The notes below the pieces were generated by a model. It was not told the DNA's origin and did not search any database. It worked only from the letters and a program-made list of their open reading frames with translations. Positions 46,160-59,376 of a DNA stretch of 64,000 nt are shown here, piece by piece. The stretch is from NCBI RefSeq assembly GCF_958450345.1, contig NC_088780.1:167134726-167198725 (forward strand), read 5' to 3'. This DNA comes from Calliphora vicina (lineage: Eukaryota > Arthropoda > Insecta > Diptera > Calliphoridae). Position numbers and translations under genes: made by a program. How positions within the stretch are numbered: position 1 is the first letter of the stretch; every line of letters begins with the position of its first letter.

Positions 46160-47115
46160 AACAAATTTTAATGTATTGTGGTTCCAGTAGTGCAAATATG
46201 GTTCAAATTTAAAATTCTGTGTAAAGGTTTTTTTAAACAAATTTTATTTCAAAAACGGTTCGTCCGATATTATTCAAATAAACTTATAAAAGTTGAGATT
46301 TACCTTTACATTACCATTATGTATTGCGTTTCAATCGGCTCAGTAGGTTCGAAGTTCTAAAAAGTAAATTGAAGCAAAAAATATTTTTATTATGTGAAAA
46401 TTGAAAATTTTTTTGTTTTAAAAAAAATGAAAAATCGAAAACTTCAGAAATTGATCAGATTTATTATTTTATGTAAAGCCACATGTAATAGGAACAAAAT
46501 GAGATATCAATCATAAAAATCGATGCATTGTTTTCGAATTTATTTACAATTAAATGAATTCGCTCATTTTTACAAAATTTAATTTTTTCTGTTTGATATA
46601 CATAAAATTGAGTAGTTATTATTCTTCTTTCGATTCACTGAATTTTGAAAACATTTTCCCCATGTCATGTACAAATTATCATATATATATATTGCTTTTT
46701 AATCGGCACAGTAATTTCGGAGTTATAATACAAATTTTAAGCAAAAAATATATTTTTTACTAGAAAATAGCAAATTTTTTTGTTTTAAAAAAATCATGAA
46801 AAATCGAAAACAGCAGAAATTGTTCAGATTTATTACTTTATCTCAAAGCCACATGTAATAGGTATAAAATGAGATATCGATCATACAAATCGATTGATTC
46901 TTTTCGAATTTATTCACAATTAAGTGAATTCGCTCATTTTCAAAAAATTTTAGATTATTGTTGATTATACATAAAATTGAGTAGTTAATGTTCTTCTTTC
47001 GATTCATATAAATTTTGAAAACATTTTCCCCATGCTATGTACACATTTTTTTGTTTTAAAAAAATCATGAAAAATCAAAATTCAGATTTATTGCTTTATC
47101 GCAAAGCCACATGCA
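46160..47115 (+). repeat. Satellite-like tandem repeat, unit about 365 bp
   Basis: It opens with TTTTAATGTATTGTGGTTCC as at 21898. Units start at ATTGCGTTTCAATCGGCTCA (46323) and ATTGCTTTTTAATCGGCACA (46690), with a partial third near 47040. Each carries CATGAAAAATCGAAAAC-like, AAAGCCACATGTAATAGG, TCGAATTTATT.ACAATTAA and ATACATAAAATTGAGTAGTT blocks. Same family as 21890-24390. Confidence 0.85.
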
Positions 47116-48949
47116 ATGGAAATAGTATGATAATCACCATTGCACATACTTGTATGGGAAACAACACAAAATTAATAAGGGTCCTCATGTAAACGCTTAT
47201 ATGCCTCGTAAACTGTGCAATCTGTGCATTTTTATACTCTCGCAAATGAACTGTCAAAAAATGTATGGAAATTCGTTTGCACAACTCCGATAAGTTTGCG
47301 CGACAATTTAGACTCGCAAACTTGAATTTATTGTGCATTTGATGAATAAGCTGCTTTTGTTTACTTTTATTAATAAGAAATAAAAATCAAATAAAATATA
47401 AAAATTTTGAGCATGTGAAAATTGTGTAACTTTAGAACAGAATGATTGTATTAAATCACATTGTATATGAAAGCATTAACCAACAGCTAGAACATAAATA
47501 AAATCTTACAAATTATGTATATCACCGTTTGTTCCAAAGATTTAACTTTCATTCAACATTTTTAAAATTAAAATTTATACAATTTGAAAAATTATTTTTT
47601 AAGGCTTTTGTTGAATTTATTTTTATTTGACATTTGTATCAAATAGAGAGAAATTTAATGTATAAACTTGCACAAAATTGAAAAGGTGGGTTCATGAAAC
47701 ACGTCGCGCAAATTTGCACAATTGAACAAATGGGAAACTTAAGCGTTTAAATTTAAGCTTAATATTTTAATACATTTTTAAACAAATTTGATAAGCTATA
47801 TTCATGAAATTGACAACTCTTGTGTGGTTTTCAACACATATGCAATTTGTAGAACGAACAGAACTTTTTATCGTAAAATCTTCTGTTTTTAGAGGTAGAA
47901 AAGAGTGCTTCGTGCTCCCGAAAGTGTTCATAGCGGACAAATTATTTGTATTATTTTGAACTCAAAACTGTAAACACAAATATTTTTAAGTTTTTTATTA
48001 TTCTTCAAAATATTAAGAAATGTTTACTTAATGTTGTTATCCCGATATCACCTCTTGGTCTCGAGTCGAATGACAAGGTGATGTTAAGATCACATGTGCT
48101 TTTCATATAAAGTGTTAGAACTAGAACCGGTTTCTGCCACACAGGAACCAGACTCTTGACTAGTTTTGTGTCAGATTTGTTGTAGTTTTTTGTAAAAAGA
48201 ACTAAACCCTGATTTATTTGTTTTTGTGGGAGGCGTAAGTATGTATATGTACATTAAAAAACAACAACCATGTTTAAACGGAATTTAACTGTATGTATAT
48301 GTTGGAACTATATGACACAGATTTTTTCTTGTGCCAGTGTTTCTTCACATTGAATCTTAAAAATCTGTTCTGCAGTCAAGCGTACTTCAAAAACAACCAA
48401 ACGAAAAGGAAATAATTGAGAGATTGCAAAGTACTGGCTTGGGGACGTAGAAGACAGGCAGGCGGAAGAAAACATTCGTAACATTACTTTTCAGTTGCAA
48501 TATTCTTCATTGGAAATTACTTTTGTTTGTTTTGTTTCATTCTAAAAGCTAAAATAGTACCCATAGTATAGCTTTAAGCCATTATAAGCTTTGTAGCTAA
48601 ATTATGCTTCATATTTTATTTATATATAAGAATGTAACAAAACAAACAGGAAACACAAGAATACAAGTGCAAAACAAATACATATGTACATGCAGACAGA
48701 CAGACAGTTTACACATACAGGCTCTGGGGATACAAGAATATAAAACTGAAAGTGACATTAACTTGTGTATGAGACAAAACAAAAGCGAACAAAAAACAAC
48801 CAACAAATACTTGCTTGTAAGCCAACATGGTTGGATTACAGCAGAAAGTCATAAAATATAAACTAAATCAAAGCTAAATAAAACAACACAAAGTAAAGCA
48901 AAAGATTTTCTAAATGTGTACTAAGAATGTATGTACGTACATTAGAGTG
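47116..48949. other. Intergenic DNA, one weak exon candidate
   Basis: No gene recognised. At 48376-48447 a TTCTGCAG acceptor-like site is followed by 24 open codons (SVLQKQPNEKEIIERLQSTG within). See findings. Confidence 0.35.
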
Positions 48950-48954
48950 CTCCA

Positions 48955-50735
48955 GCAATATATGGCCGAACAAAATTATTAAGGTATAGACCGCCCCCAA
49001 CATCCAAATTTTTCCTACAACTGAAAGGGTTGGTCAATATGTAGTCGCCCATGAATTTATGCCTCTTTACACACAGGGCTGGGCATTCGCAGAGAAGGTG
49101 GAAAATCGTTTCCTCTTCTATTCCTGGATATCATTTGCGTTAATAGAAGGCCACATCAACTTGGCCACCCTACATGTGTCTAGATTACGCCATCTATTCT
49201 CAACCTTTGTAAGAAAGTGTCTGAATATAATACCTTTAATAGTCCCCAGTGAAATTGCTACTAAGAACGCATTGGAGATATCTAAGGCAGATCCCATTCT
49301 GGCTAGTTTGTCTGTCTGTTAATTGCCAGATAGGTGACCTAGCCTTGACGGAGAATTCTTAAGTTGCATGACTAATGAAGATGAAGTTGTGTAGGCCTTC
49401 AGTGAGAGAAGCGCCGCCGACAAAAATACTTATATTGCCGCGAGTATTATGATCATGGGTGCCCCGATAGACTAGACGCTAGAGTGCTGGAATATCAATA
49501 TGTGGGTTGGGGTTCGATTCCTGCTAGAAACTCTGGGTGTATCTGCAGACAAGCAAAACGCTTCGCAGGTAGTGTTTGTTAAAAAAAATGTAGTGTATTA
49601 CAAGCTACCATGATTGTAAAAATATCCGCCTGCCTAACCCAAGTTCGTCATAGAAGACGCCAGAACCTACAGCATAGCTCATTTAGTCTATTATATCCTG
49701 GTGTCATATTCGTACACGAGATAACCCATAACCCACTCACTCCTGGATGGATTCACTTTAAGACCACATACCGTGTCCCAATTAACGAGCAACCCTAAAG
49801 CAGTTGACATAATATCACTGATCACATCCGGAAAAAATCCTGATACGAGTATCACCACATCATCCGCATAAGCGACAACTTGTATCCCTTTTCTGTTGAG
49901 TTAATAACGATAAATCATAGTAGTGGAGAGATTATCCCACCCTGTGGTGGGATAATCTCTTTCCAACTTACGACCTCATGCAGAGCTGTCTCTGTAAAGC
50001 AACCCTAATGTTAGGCGTGCTGACTGTTAGAGAGTCATGCTGTGCCCTCTAGTCGATACCTTATGTGAGCGTCAATGAGTCTTACCAACGTTTTAAGCTG
50101 GAAAGCTGAAAGACTTATTGGACGAAAGTCCTTCGCATTCTCATGACTTCTTTTGCCAATCGTTTGCCTTTATGCGTATTGTAGCATCTTTGGCAATATA
50201 CCATCCGGCCCAGATGACTTGAATGTTGTGAAATTATCAATCGTCCACGTTATCCTATCATAGGAGATGATGTTACTGTCGATATTGGATAGAATCCTAG
50301 CTTCACTCTCAATATCTGTAGCAACATTCATGCAGCCTGGGAAGTGAGTATTCAGTAGGATGTCAAGTGACTCTGCTGAGGATTCGGAAGAGGAGTCATC
50401 CTTCCTTTTAATATAAGTAGGATTTGATTGCCCCTTGGCTAGAATTCTGCTAAGTTTTGCAGAGTCTTTTGTGTTATGTATAGATTCACCGAAGCTTCTC
50501 CATGAGTTTCTTTTTGTGACTACTAAAGCTTTTTTGTAAGCTTTTAATTTATCACGGTATAGTTGCTACGATTTAGCTAATGTTTAAGGCCCTACGTGTT
50601 TCCCTATGTAATTTAGATAGCTTCGAATTCCACCTTGTAGGGAAGCTTTTCTTAGCCTTAATGACTGGACAGGAAACTATTTCTACAATACATAGAACAA
50701 TTCTATTAGAGGGGCATTCATTTTTTTGGAGCACT
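48955..50735 (-). pseudogene. Dead non-LTR retrotransposon (LOA/R1-type, RNase H-bearing)
   Basis: Read 5' to 3' on the minus strand, broken frames show a linker with LKAYKKALVVTKRNSWRSFG and ESLDILLNTHFPGC (50530-50330). The reverse-transcriptase start follows: FKSSGPDGILPKMLQ, then AKDFRPISLSAFQLKTL (50230-50085). The catalytic VVAYADDVVILVSG box is at about 49835-49880 (YADD at 49859-49870), with GLKVNPSRSEWV after it. Last comes an RNase H-type tail, GHLSGN then QTDKLARMGSALDI (49340-49270). This order fits the LOA/R1/I group. Stops and frameshifts are frequent, the endonuclease domain is absent, and a SINE-like unit interrupts the 3' half. TTAGAGTGCTCCA occurs in inverse at both outer edges (48952 and 50731). 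Confidence 0.8.
49452..49590 (+). mobile_element. tRNA-derived SINE-like unit inside the LINE
   Basis: GGTTCGATTCC (49511-49521) matches the polymerase III B box. It is preceded at a tRNA-like spacing by TAGACTAGACGCTAGAGTGC, a plausible A-box region, and followed by an A-rich AAAAAAAA stretch at 49580. It interrupts the minus-strand LINE between its YADD and RNase H parts. A decayed tRNA gene is an alternative; I see no foldable acceptor stem. Confidence 0.6.
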
Positions 50736-51302
50736 CTAACGAACACACCAAATACAAGAACAAGTTATTAGATTTAACAAATTTAACATACATACACACT
50801 CATTCATATTTAATTTGTAAAAAATTTAAGTAAAACAGAAATTAAATACTTTTAAACCATTTTCTAGTTAAATAATGTGTTAAAAAAACATGTTCTCGTT
50901 TTTTCTTGCTACAACTCAAACATGCATGACTGCATGCATACCTGATCAGGTGCTTACCAAACATGCCACAATACACAAACAAGCATGATACGAGTACACA
51001 CACACATGCATACATACACAGCCACACATACATTTAAAACACATACTTAAACACCATTAACTAAAACTAAACCAACACACACACAAACACTTATACACAC
51101 GTTCATTCAACTGAAATAAATTGAGGAGAAGAAGGAGCTACAAGAGGGAAGATTAAAAAAGTGCATTATATAGTTTCCTGTGGCATCAACTTTATCTTTG
51201 TTATTTTTCTCTTTTTGCTTTTGCACTTAGTAGAGTGTGGCAAGTAGTTTTCAGTTGAGACAAAAAGAAAATTAATTTATTTAAGATTCTTACAATCTTT
51301 AA
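50736..51302. other. Spacer with CA-rich simple sequence
   Basis: ACACACAC-type runs near 50996-51010 and 51077-51090. No gene. Confidence 0.5.
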
Positions 51303-52010
51303 TAAAAACAAGTAAGAGTGCTATATTCGGCTGTGCCGAATCTTATATACCCTTCACCAAATTATACTTCAAAATTTTAAATATTTTTAGGTAAACAAAA
51401 TTTAATTTTTTTTCCAGTTTTTTTTTGAATTTTTTGGAAAAAAAAATTTTTCGATTGTTATTTTAATTTTTTTTTTTTTAAATTTAAAATTTTTTTTTAA
51501 ATTTAAAATTTTTTTTTTTTTTAAATTTAAAAATTTTTTTTTTTTAAATTTTAAAAATTTTTTTTTTTTAAATTTTAAAATTTTTTTTTTTAAATTTTAA
51601 AAATTTTTTTTTTTAAAATTTTAAAAAATTTTTTTTTTTAAATTTTAAAAAATTTTTTTTTGTTTTTTAAATTTTTTTTTTTTTTAAAAAAAATTCGGGT
51701 TCAAAATTTTTTTCCCGATTTTGACCCATTGTAGGTCCAACTTACTATGGTCTTATATACGTCGTTGCAAATGTCTTTGAAATATCTATCATTAGATATC
51801 CAATTGTCTATATTAATGTCTTAGTAATCCAGATATAGGTAAAAAAATAGGTCAAAAATCGAAGTTGTCTTGGTTTTTTCCTCATATCTCAGCCATTTGT
51901 GGACCGATTTTGCTGATTTTAAATAGCAAAATTCTCGAAAGCATGTCTGACAGAATTATTGAAGATTTGGATCCCGAAGATATCTGGGGTCTTCAGAAAA
52001 CTGATTTCAA
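51303..52010 (-). mobile_element. INE-1/DINE-1-like element A6, truncated at the CAGA array
   Basis: The left end carries AACAAGTAAGAGTGC, the perfect hairpin TTCGGCTGTGCCGAA (51326-51340) and TATACCCTTCACC. It continues through GGGTTCAAAA, CCCGATTTTGACCCATTGTA, TCTCAGCCATTTGTGGACCG and ATCTGGGGTCTTCAG to TTTCAACAGACAGACAG. In other A copies CGGACATGG and the GAATATATA block follow; here they are absent, replaced by the array and unrelated DNA. Confidence 0.85.
51420..51695. repeat. AT minisatellite, unit of about 22-27 bp
   Basis: AAATTTTAAAAATTTTTTTT recurs about eight to ten times with varying T-run length, inside element A6. Slippage of an A/T tract present in all family A copies is the likely source. 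Confidence 0.8.
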
Positions 52011-54210
<2,200 letters not shown>

Positions 54211-54595
54211 AACAAGAAGAAAGAAAGTTTTATTTATTAAAATAATAGTGATTAAAACAAAAAGAGTTCATGGAAAAACATAACAAAACCAAAAGGGGAT
54301 AATATAATATATCTGTCTCTTTTCATCATACTTGCTGAACATTATACTTGTATGACCTTTATAAGGTCTTCGGGTCAAATTTGACCCATTTTGAAATTAA
54401 AATTAAATTTTTTCTAAATGAGTGGTTGATATTTTTGAATTCTTCTAAAATAGACCATAAAACTTTTTTAAAGTTTTTAATATACCCCGGTTTCATCGAT
54501 ATTCGAAATGTGAGCTTTTCAAAAAAACCAAAACCGAATTAACCCAAAACAGCGGTTATTAAAAGCCGGTCCGATCACCCTACTAGATATAGATA
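54211..54595. other. Spacer after the array
   Basis: No gene. GGGTCAAATTTGACCC at 54372-54387 is a palindrome like that at 7910. Confidence 0.45.
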
Positions 54596-54888
54596 AAACA
54601 AGTAAGAGAGCTATATTCGGCTGTGCCGAATTTTATATACCCTTCACCAAAATATACTTTAAAATACAAATTTTAAATATAATTAGGTAAACAAAATTAA
54701 ATTTGAAGTTTTTAAATTTTTTATATTTAGTGAAAAAAAATTTTGGTGAAAAATAAAATTCGGGTTAAAAAATATTTTTTCCGATTTTGACCCATTGTAG
54801 GTCCAACTTACTATGTCGCAAATGAAAAATGTAGAAATTACAAACGGAATGACAAACTTATATATACCCTTGGTGAAGGGTATAAAAA
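54596..54888 (-). mobile_element. INE-1/DINE-1-like element A7, internally deleted
   Basis: The left hairpin end TTCGGCTGTGCCGAA and TATACCCTTCACC, then ACCCATTGTAGGTCC. The sequence jumps after CCAACTTACTATG directly to TCGCAAATGAAAAATGTAGA and the right end. About half the element is lost. Confidence 0.8.
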
Positions 54889-55010
54889 TAGGTCAAAAAT
54901 CGTTCGATTTTCTCGATTTTAAATAGCAACCGAACCGGATCTATAGCGGATATATTGATGTATGAATCATGAATGTAAGTTATTTCGGAACTACGGAAAG
55001 TCATGTGAAT
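54889..55010 (-). mobile_element. Displaced INE-1-like middle segment
   Basis: TAGGTCAAAAATCGTTCGAT, AAATAGCAACCGAACCGGA and GATGTATGAATCATGAATGT are middle-block words of family A, lying just outside A7 where they do not belong. They may be the deleted middle moved by a rearrangement, or a second broken copy. Confidence 0.55.
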
Positions 55011-55139
55011 CGTATCTTTAATATTTTTTTGTTAAGAATTAGTGTGCTGAATTCCCAATAATTGATAAATTCACTGAAATTTATTGTTGGGGGATAAGCT
55101 AGTTCCTATACACATTTTCATTAATATATTATGGTTCTC

Positions 55140-55260
55140 TTACCCCCATTTGCTCAATCTCTGGTTATTTTTTATCGTGAATATAAACTGACAGTTCTCA
55201 TTAATTGGAGGTTTAACATTACGAAAAACGATAACCAGATATTGAGAAAATGGGGGTTAA
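55140..55260. mobile_element. 121-bp hairpin MITE (TAACCCCCATT family), copy 2
   Basis: TTACCCCCATTTGCTCAATC with TCTGGTTAT pairs with ATAACCAGATATTGAG and AAAATGGGGGTTAA. The layout matches 19130-19262. Confidence 0.75.
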
Positions 55261-55261
55261 T

Positions 55262-55345
55262 CATATAAATAATTACAGTGACCATAATATTGTTAAACAA
55301 AACAAGTAAAAATTTTGCAATCATATTTTTATCTGAGTATATAAT
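55262..55345. mobile_element. Fragment of the ATATAGTTG MITE family
   Basis: CATATAAATAATTACAGTGA and CCATAATATTGTTAAACAAA resemble parts of the copies at 9072 and 3116. Confidence 0.4.
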
Positions 55346-56009
55346 TACATCAAAATTATGCAGTGTTTCTCATATAGCAATTTTATTTTATTGGAGACCA
55401 TAATACTTATAGTTTTTCTCTATCAGTTAGTAGTTTAGTGAAATAACGATTTTTTGAAAGTACAACTTCAAAACATTATAAGTATGATTGTTTAAAAGTG
55501 ATTTAAAAGTTGCTTCTTTTATTTTTTCTGCTTCAATTTTACCTTTCAAGCAGAAAAACATTTTTGAAAATCGGCAGGAAAACAGCAGAGTTACGCAGGA
55601 TAAAGTATTTAAAACTGCACTTTTCTCCACGCTCTAAGTTAACAGTGAGACAGTAAAATAAAAATTTTTAAAATTTTTGAAGTTTTGTTTTCCCCACACA
55701 TAAATATTACTTTGGTGACTTCTAAATTATTAGGTGTATTTTCAAAAATTAAAAAAAATCCTCTACCAGACCTATCACCAGCACTTAATCACTTAGCGAG
55801 TCATTTTTTACTTTAGCACTTTACCTCACAAAAACTGTCATAAACTGCATTCAGTCATAATTTCTTAATTACCTTGAAGCAACTTTCATTTATTATACTT
55901 AAAATTGATTTTGGTGTTTAATAAAAATGAAATTACTTTATTACTTGTAATAAAATCTATTTAACAAAGAACGTCAATAACCAGGGCTAACAAATTTACG
56001 CTTAAACTG
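55346..56009. other. AT-rich spacer
   Basis: No features recognised. Confidence 0.5.
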
Positions 56010-56720
56010 TACAATTGTTAAATGTGATGGAAAATTTTGCGTTACACTTATTATTGTGTGACAAAACAAATTTATAATTTGGCTATACAAAGAAAAACAA
56101 GCTCATAAATTATTTTTTGTTTAAATGCAGTAAAATTTTATCTGGAGTAAAACAAAATTTGATATTAACTCAATCATGGATGGGGATAGTGCACTAATTT
56201 TGCAGTTTGCACTAATACTTAGTGATAGTGCAAAATTAGTGCAATCATTTTGTTCATATTTAGTGATGAGTTGAAAATTATCAGCCTCACTAAACATTAG
56301 TAATAGTGAGTTAAAAAATTTTGCACTCAAAATTAAATTAGTTGATTTAAAAAAATGCAATCATCAGTTTATTGCAACTTTTTTGTATGCACTAATTTGA
56401 GTGCAACTTCAAATTGTGCACTAAATTTTTAAGTTCAAAATGGTTTAAGTTTATTTCTGTAAACTAATTGCAGGTTAAAATTTTGCACTAATTAATTGTA
56501 GTGCAGATTTTTGCACTAAATCTTCGTTTAGTGATAGTTAAAAAATTATCACTATCACTATTTTTTTTAGTGCTAGTTAAGAAATAAGCATTATCACTAA
56601 AGCTGATTAAAAATAATGCAAACTAAATGTTTTGCAATTTTAGTGAGTGATAGTACAATGCTGATTTCAATCAACATTTAATGCACTACCCCCAACTATG
56701 AACTCAATGCAACTGCATTG
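56010..56720. repeat. Patch dense in TAGTGCA/TGCACTA and AGTGATAGT words
   Basis: The word TGCACTAA or its inverse TTAGTGCA, and AGTGATAG, recur many times on both strands across 56150-56680. This looks like a transposon with repeated subterminal motifs, but I could not fix its ends. Confidence 0.5.
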
Positions 56721-56767
56721 AAATATTACAATATAGATTAATGTAATTAAGGTTAGTTTACACAATA

Positions 56768-57479
56768 CACTCAGGTCTCGTTTTATGCGGTTTCAAATTT
56801 ATCCTATATTTAAATTAACGATTTTTTTGGAATTTTAATAGATTTTAACATTTTAGATGTTTTTTTTTAATTCTAGTGATGAAAATGATATTTTACAATA
56901 TGATTACAATCTAGTGATGAAAGTGACGTTGAACCAATTCCTAAACAATGCAGACAATTATTCAGTGATTCAGATTAATCATACATATTTACAGAATTTC
57001 CTTAAAAAATGTTTTAGCTTATTTTTTGGATCATTTTCTGTTTTCTGTTATTAATGAATTAATATTATATTTTTCATGATACAATAATTGTAGAAGGTAG
57101 AATCACTAGGGAGAGTTTTCAATATTTAGCCCTATAATGTCAAACTTTGATTTTGATTTTTTTCAAATTTTTTTATATTTTCTTTTGTTTGACGTTACAA
57201 GAATTGTATAATTGAGAATTTATTTTCTACTGGGTGTACCTTATATTGTCGTATCATGATATCTTTGTTATTTTTTAAACGGGTTTTGATTTTACTGATT
57301 AAGTAAATGAAATAAATCTACTTTTGTGATTTTTTTAATTAAAATTTGAATTTATGCGGTTTTTCAGAATTTTGGAACGAATCATTAGTTTTTACATGAA
57401 GCTAGAGTATCGTTTTATGCGAATTCAATTTATGCGATTTTTTTGGAACTCATCTATCGCATAAAACGAGACCTGAGTG
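56768..57479. mobile_element. 712-bp pogo/Tigger-like TIR element
   Basis: CACTCAGGTCTCGTTTTATG at the left is mirrored by CATAAAACGAGACCTGAGTG at the right, with TA on both sides (56766-56767 and 57480-57481). TTTATGCGGTTT words repeat near both ends. Ends containing CAGGTCTCGTTTTATGCG with a TA duplication resemble pogo/Tigger elements. An internal frame at 56857-57054 begins near SSDENDILQYD, an acidic stretch that could be a transposase C-terminal relic, but this is weak. Confidence 0.75.
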
Positions 57480-57481
57480 TA

Positions 57482-57992
57482 TTGAATAAATAGTTGTTAG
57501 TGCTTTATCTGTTTTTAAGGTGATCTTAAATTTAAGATGATTTAATATTTATGTTATTTGGGAATACTTATTTATGTTGAAAAATTCACCATTTACGATA
57601 ATATTATGCCACTACAAACTGTACAACAACTAGAAAAAAAACTCAATTGATCCTTTTGGAATGCATTGGATTCACAAATCTTTTGCATACATACTTTAAT
57701 ACCACATATTTTAACATGTTCGGTTGATAATTGACTTCAAAAAGACATCTCATAAACAGTCCAATAACCGATTATTTGTAAACAAACCTTTCTCAGAAAA
57801 CTCTCCAATAGATTACTTCTGGTAGGTAAAATAACAAAGTGGAGTTCAAAATAAACGTTAAAAGTGACTACACTCTAGAATACTTAGAGACACTGCAGTG
57901 ACAATTGTCTTCACTCTAGATTACATGGGCTGTATAAAGTTACCAATTGACTAATCTCTGTGTCAAATGATCCACAGCCCACAGATTCATGA
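57482..57992. other. AT-rich spacer
   Basis: No features recognised. Confidence 0.5.
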
Positions 57993-58141
57993 TTATACAT
58001 CAATATACTGCTATTTGAATCGATCCGTAAATAGCTGAGATATAAGCCAGGTACTTAGATTTTTTTCAAACGTTTTTTGCAATTAAAATAGTTTTACTTT
58101 GGTAAAGGGTATATTAGACTTGGCACGATCTTACTTGTTTC
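57993..58141 (+). mobile_element. INE-1/DINE-1-like element A8, fragment
   Basis: Words ATACATCAATATACTGCTAT and AGCTGAGATATAAGCCAGG, then TTGGTAAAGGGTATATTAGA with half a hairpin (CTTGGCACG) and ATCTTACTTGTTT. Confidence 0.6.
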
Positions 58142-58476
58142 TAAATAAGGCACATAATCGCCATATCATTTTCAACAACTTAAACCAACAGCTATAACTA
58201 ATTTTAAATTAAACTATTTTTTTACAAACTTCTTAATTAAAATTTATTCGCAAATTTTAAATGTCTGTTAAAAGCTTATTTTAATTACTTTTACATGAAT
58301 AATGTATTTTTTTCTTTTCTGTGTCAAGTTATATTTATCACCAGTAAGATTTATTAGCCATTGATAAGCTTTTACTTACCCATGTCAGCTACAGTGGGAG
58401 CTATAAAGTTAATTAGTTTATTAGGTGATAACAGCAATCAATCAGTACACTCCCTTAATGGAAATTTAAACGTTTT
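58142..58476. other. AT-rich spacer
   Basis: No features recognised. Confidence 0.5.
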
Positions 58477-58954
58477 TATACCCTTCACCATGAGTGACAG
58501 GGGTATATATGAGTTTGTCATTCCGTTTGTAATTTCTAAATTTTTTTTCATTTGCGACCCCACAAAGTATATATATTCTGGACCGTTATAGATAGCGAAG
58601 TGGATATAGCCATGTCCGTCTGTCTGTCTGTATGTTGAAATCAATTTTCAATATATCGAGAATTCTTCCGGCTCGGCTATTTAAAATCAACAAAATCGGT
58701 CCACAAATACCTGAGATATAAAGAAAAAACCGGGACAATCTCGATTTTTGGCCTATTTTTTTCAAAAAAAAAATTAGGAAAAAACTTTTTTAAAAAAATT
58801 AAAAAACAATTTGGAAAAAAAATTTAAAAACTATTTTGAAAAAAATTTAAACTTTGTTTACCTAAAAATATTAAAAAAAGATTTACTTTTAAAGTATAAT
58901 TAGGTGAAGGGTATATAAAATTCGGCACAGCCGAATAAAACTCTCTTACTTGTT
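58477..58954 (+). mobile_element. INE-1/DINE-1-like element A9
   Basis: It runs TATACCCTTCACCATGAGTG to the hairpin TTCGGCACAGCCGAA (58921-58935) and CTCTCTTACTTGTT. A block present in A5 (the CTATATCTGGATTACTAAG to TTGGACC part) is missing. It ends about 330 bases upstream of the carbonic anhydrase promoter. Confidence 0.85.
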
Positions 58955-59279
58955 ATTTTTTTTTGGTTTTTCTTGTTAACAAAACGCATTAATATTGCAT
59001 TATTTGTTTGGTGTTTGCAACAAAAGCAAAATCGTAACACCAATTAGAATTCAATTTAAGGTTTATCTAGGTTCATTTAACATTTTATTAGGCAGATAAT
59101 TAAATTAAACAATTAATTGCAAATACTTGCAAGTAAAAATGTTCTACAAACACTGTTTAAAAAAAGGTTCTTTTAAACGTATTTATTGCATAAGTGGTAG
59201 TACTTATTGGGTCCACTTAATATCTTAATTGTTAGATATTGCAAATATCTTTGTGCTGAAATATGAAATGCAATATGAC

Positions 59280-59313
59280 TATATAAACCATGAAGTTCGA
59301 AATCGAATCATTC
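59280..59313 (+). promoter_or_regulatory. Core promoter of the carbonic anhydrase gene
   Basis: TATATAAA (59280-59287) is followed by TCATTC (59308-59313), which fits the arthropod initiator TCAKTY. The initiator A at 59310 lies 30 bases downstream of the TATA start, the standard distance. This predicts a 67-base leader before the ATG at 59377, with AAACAACATG just around the start codon. Confidence 0.75.
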
Positions 59314-59376
59314 AATACATTTCGACAATTCAAACAAAGTGTATTTTAACTAAAGCAACAAATCAAATTAAACAAC

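Noticed and set aside
49452..49590. Functional tRNA gene
   Set aside because: The B box is good but no acceptor or anticodon stem pairs convincingly, and it lies in a dead LINE; a SINE is more likely.
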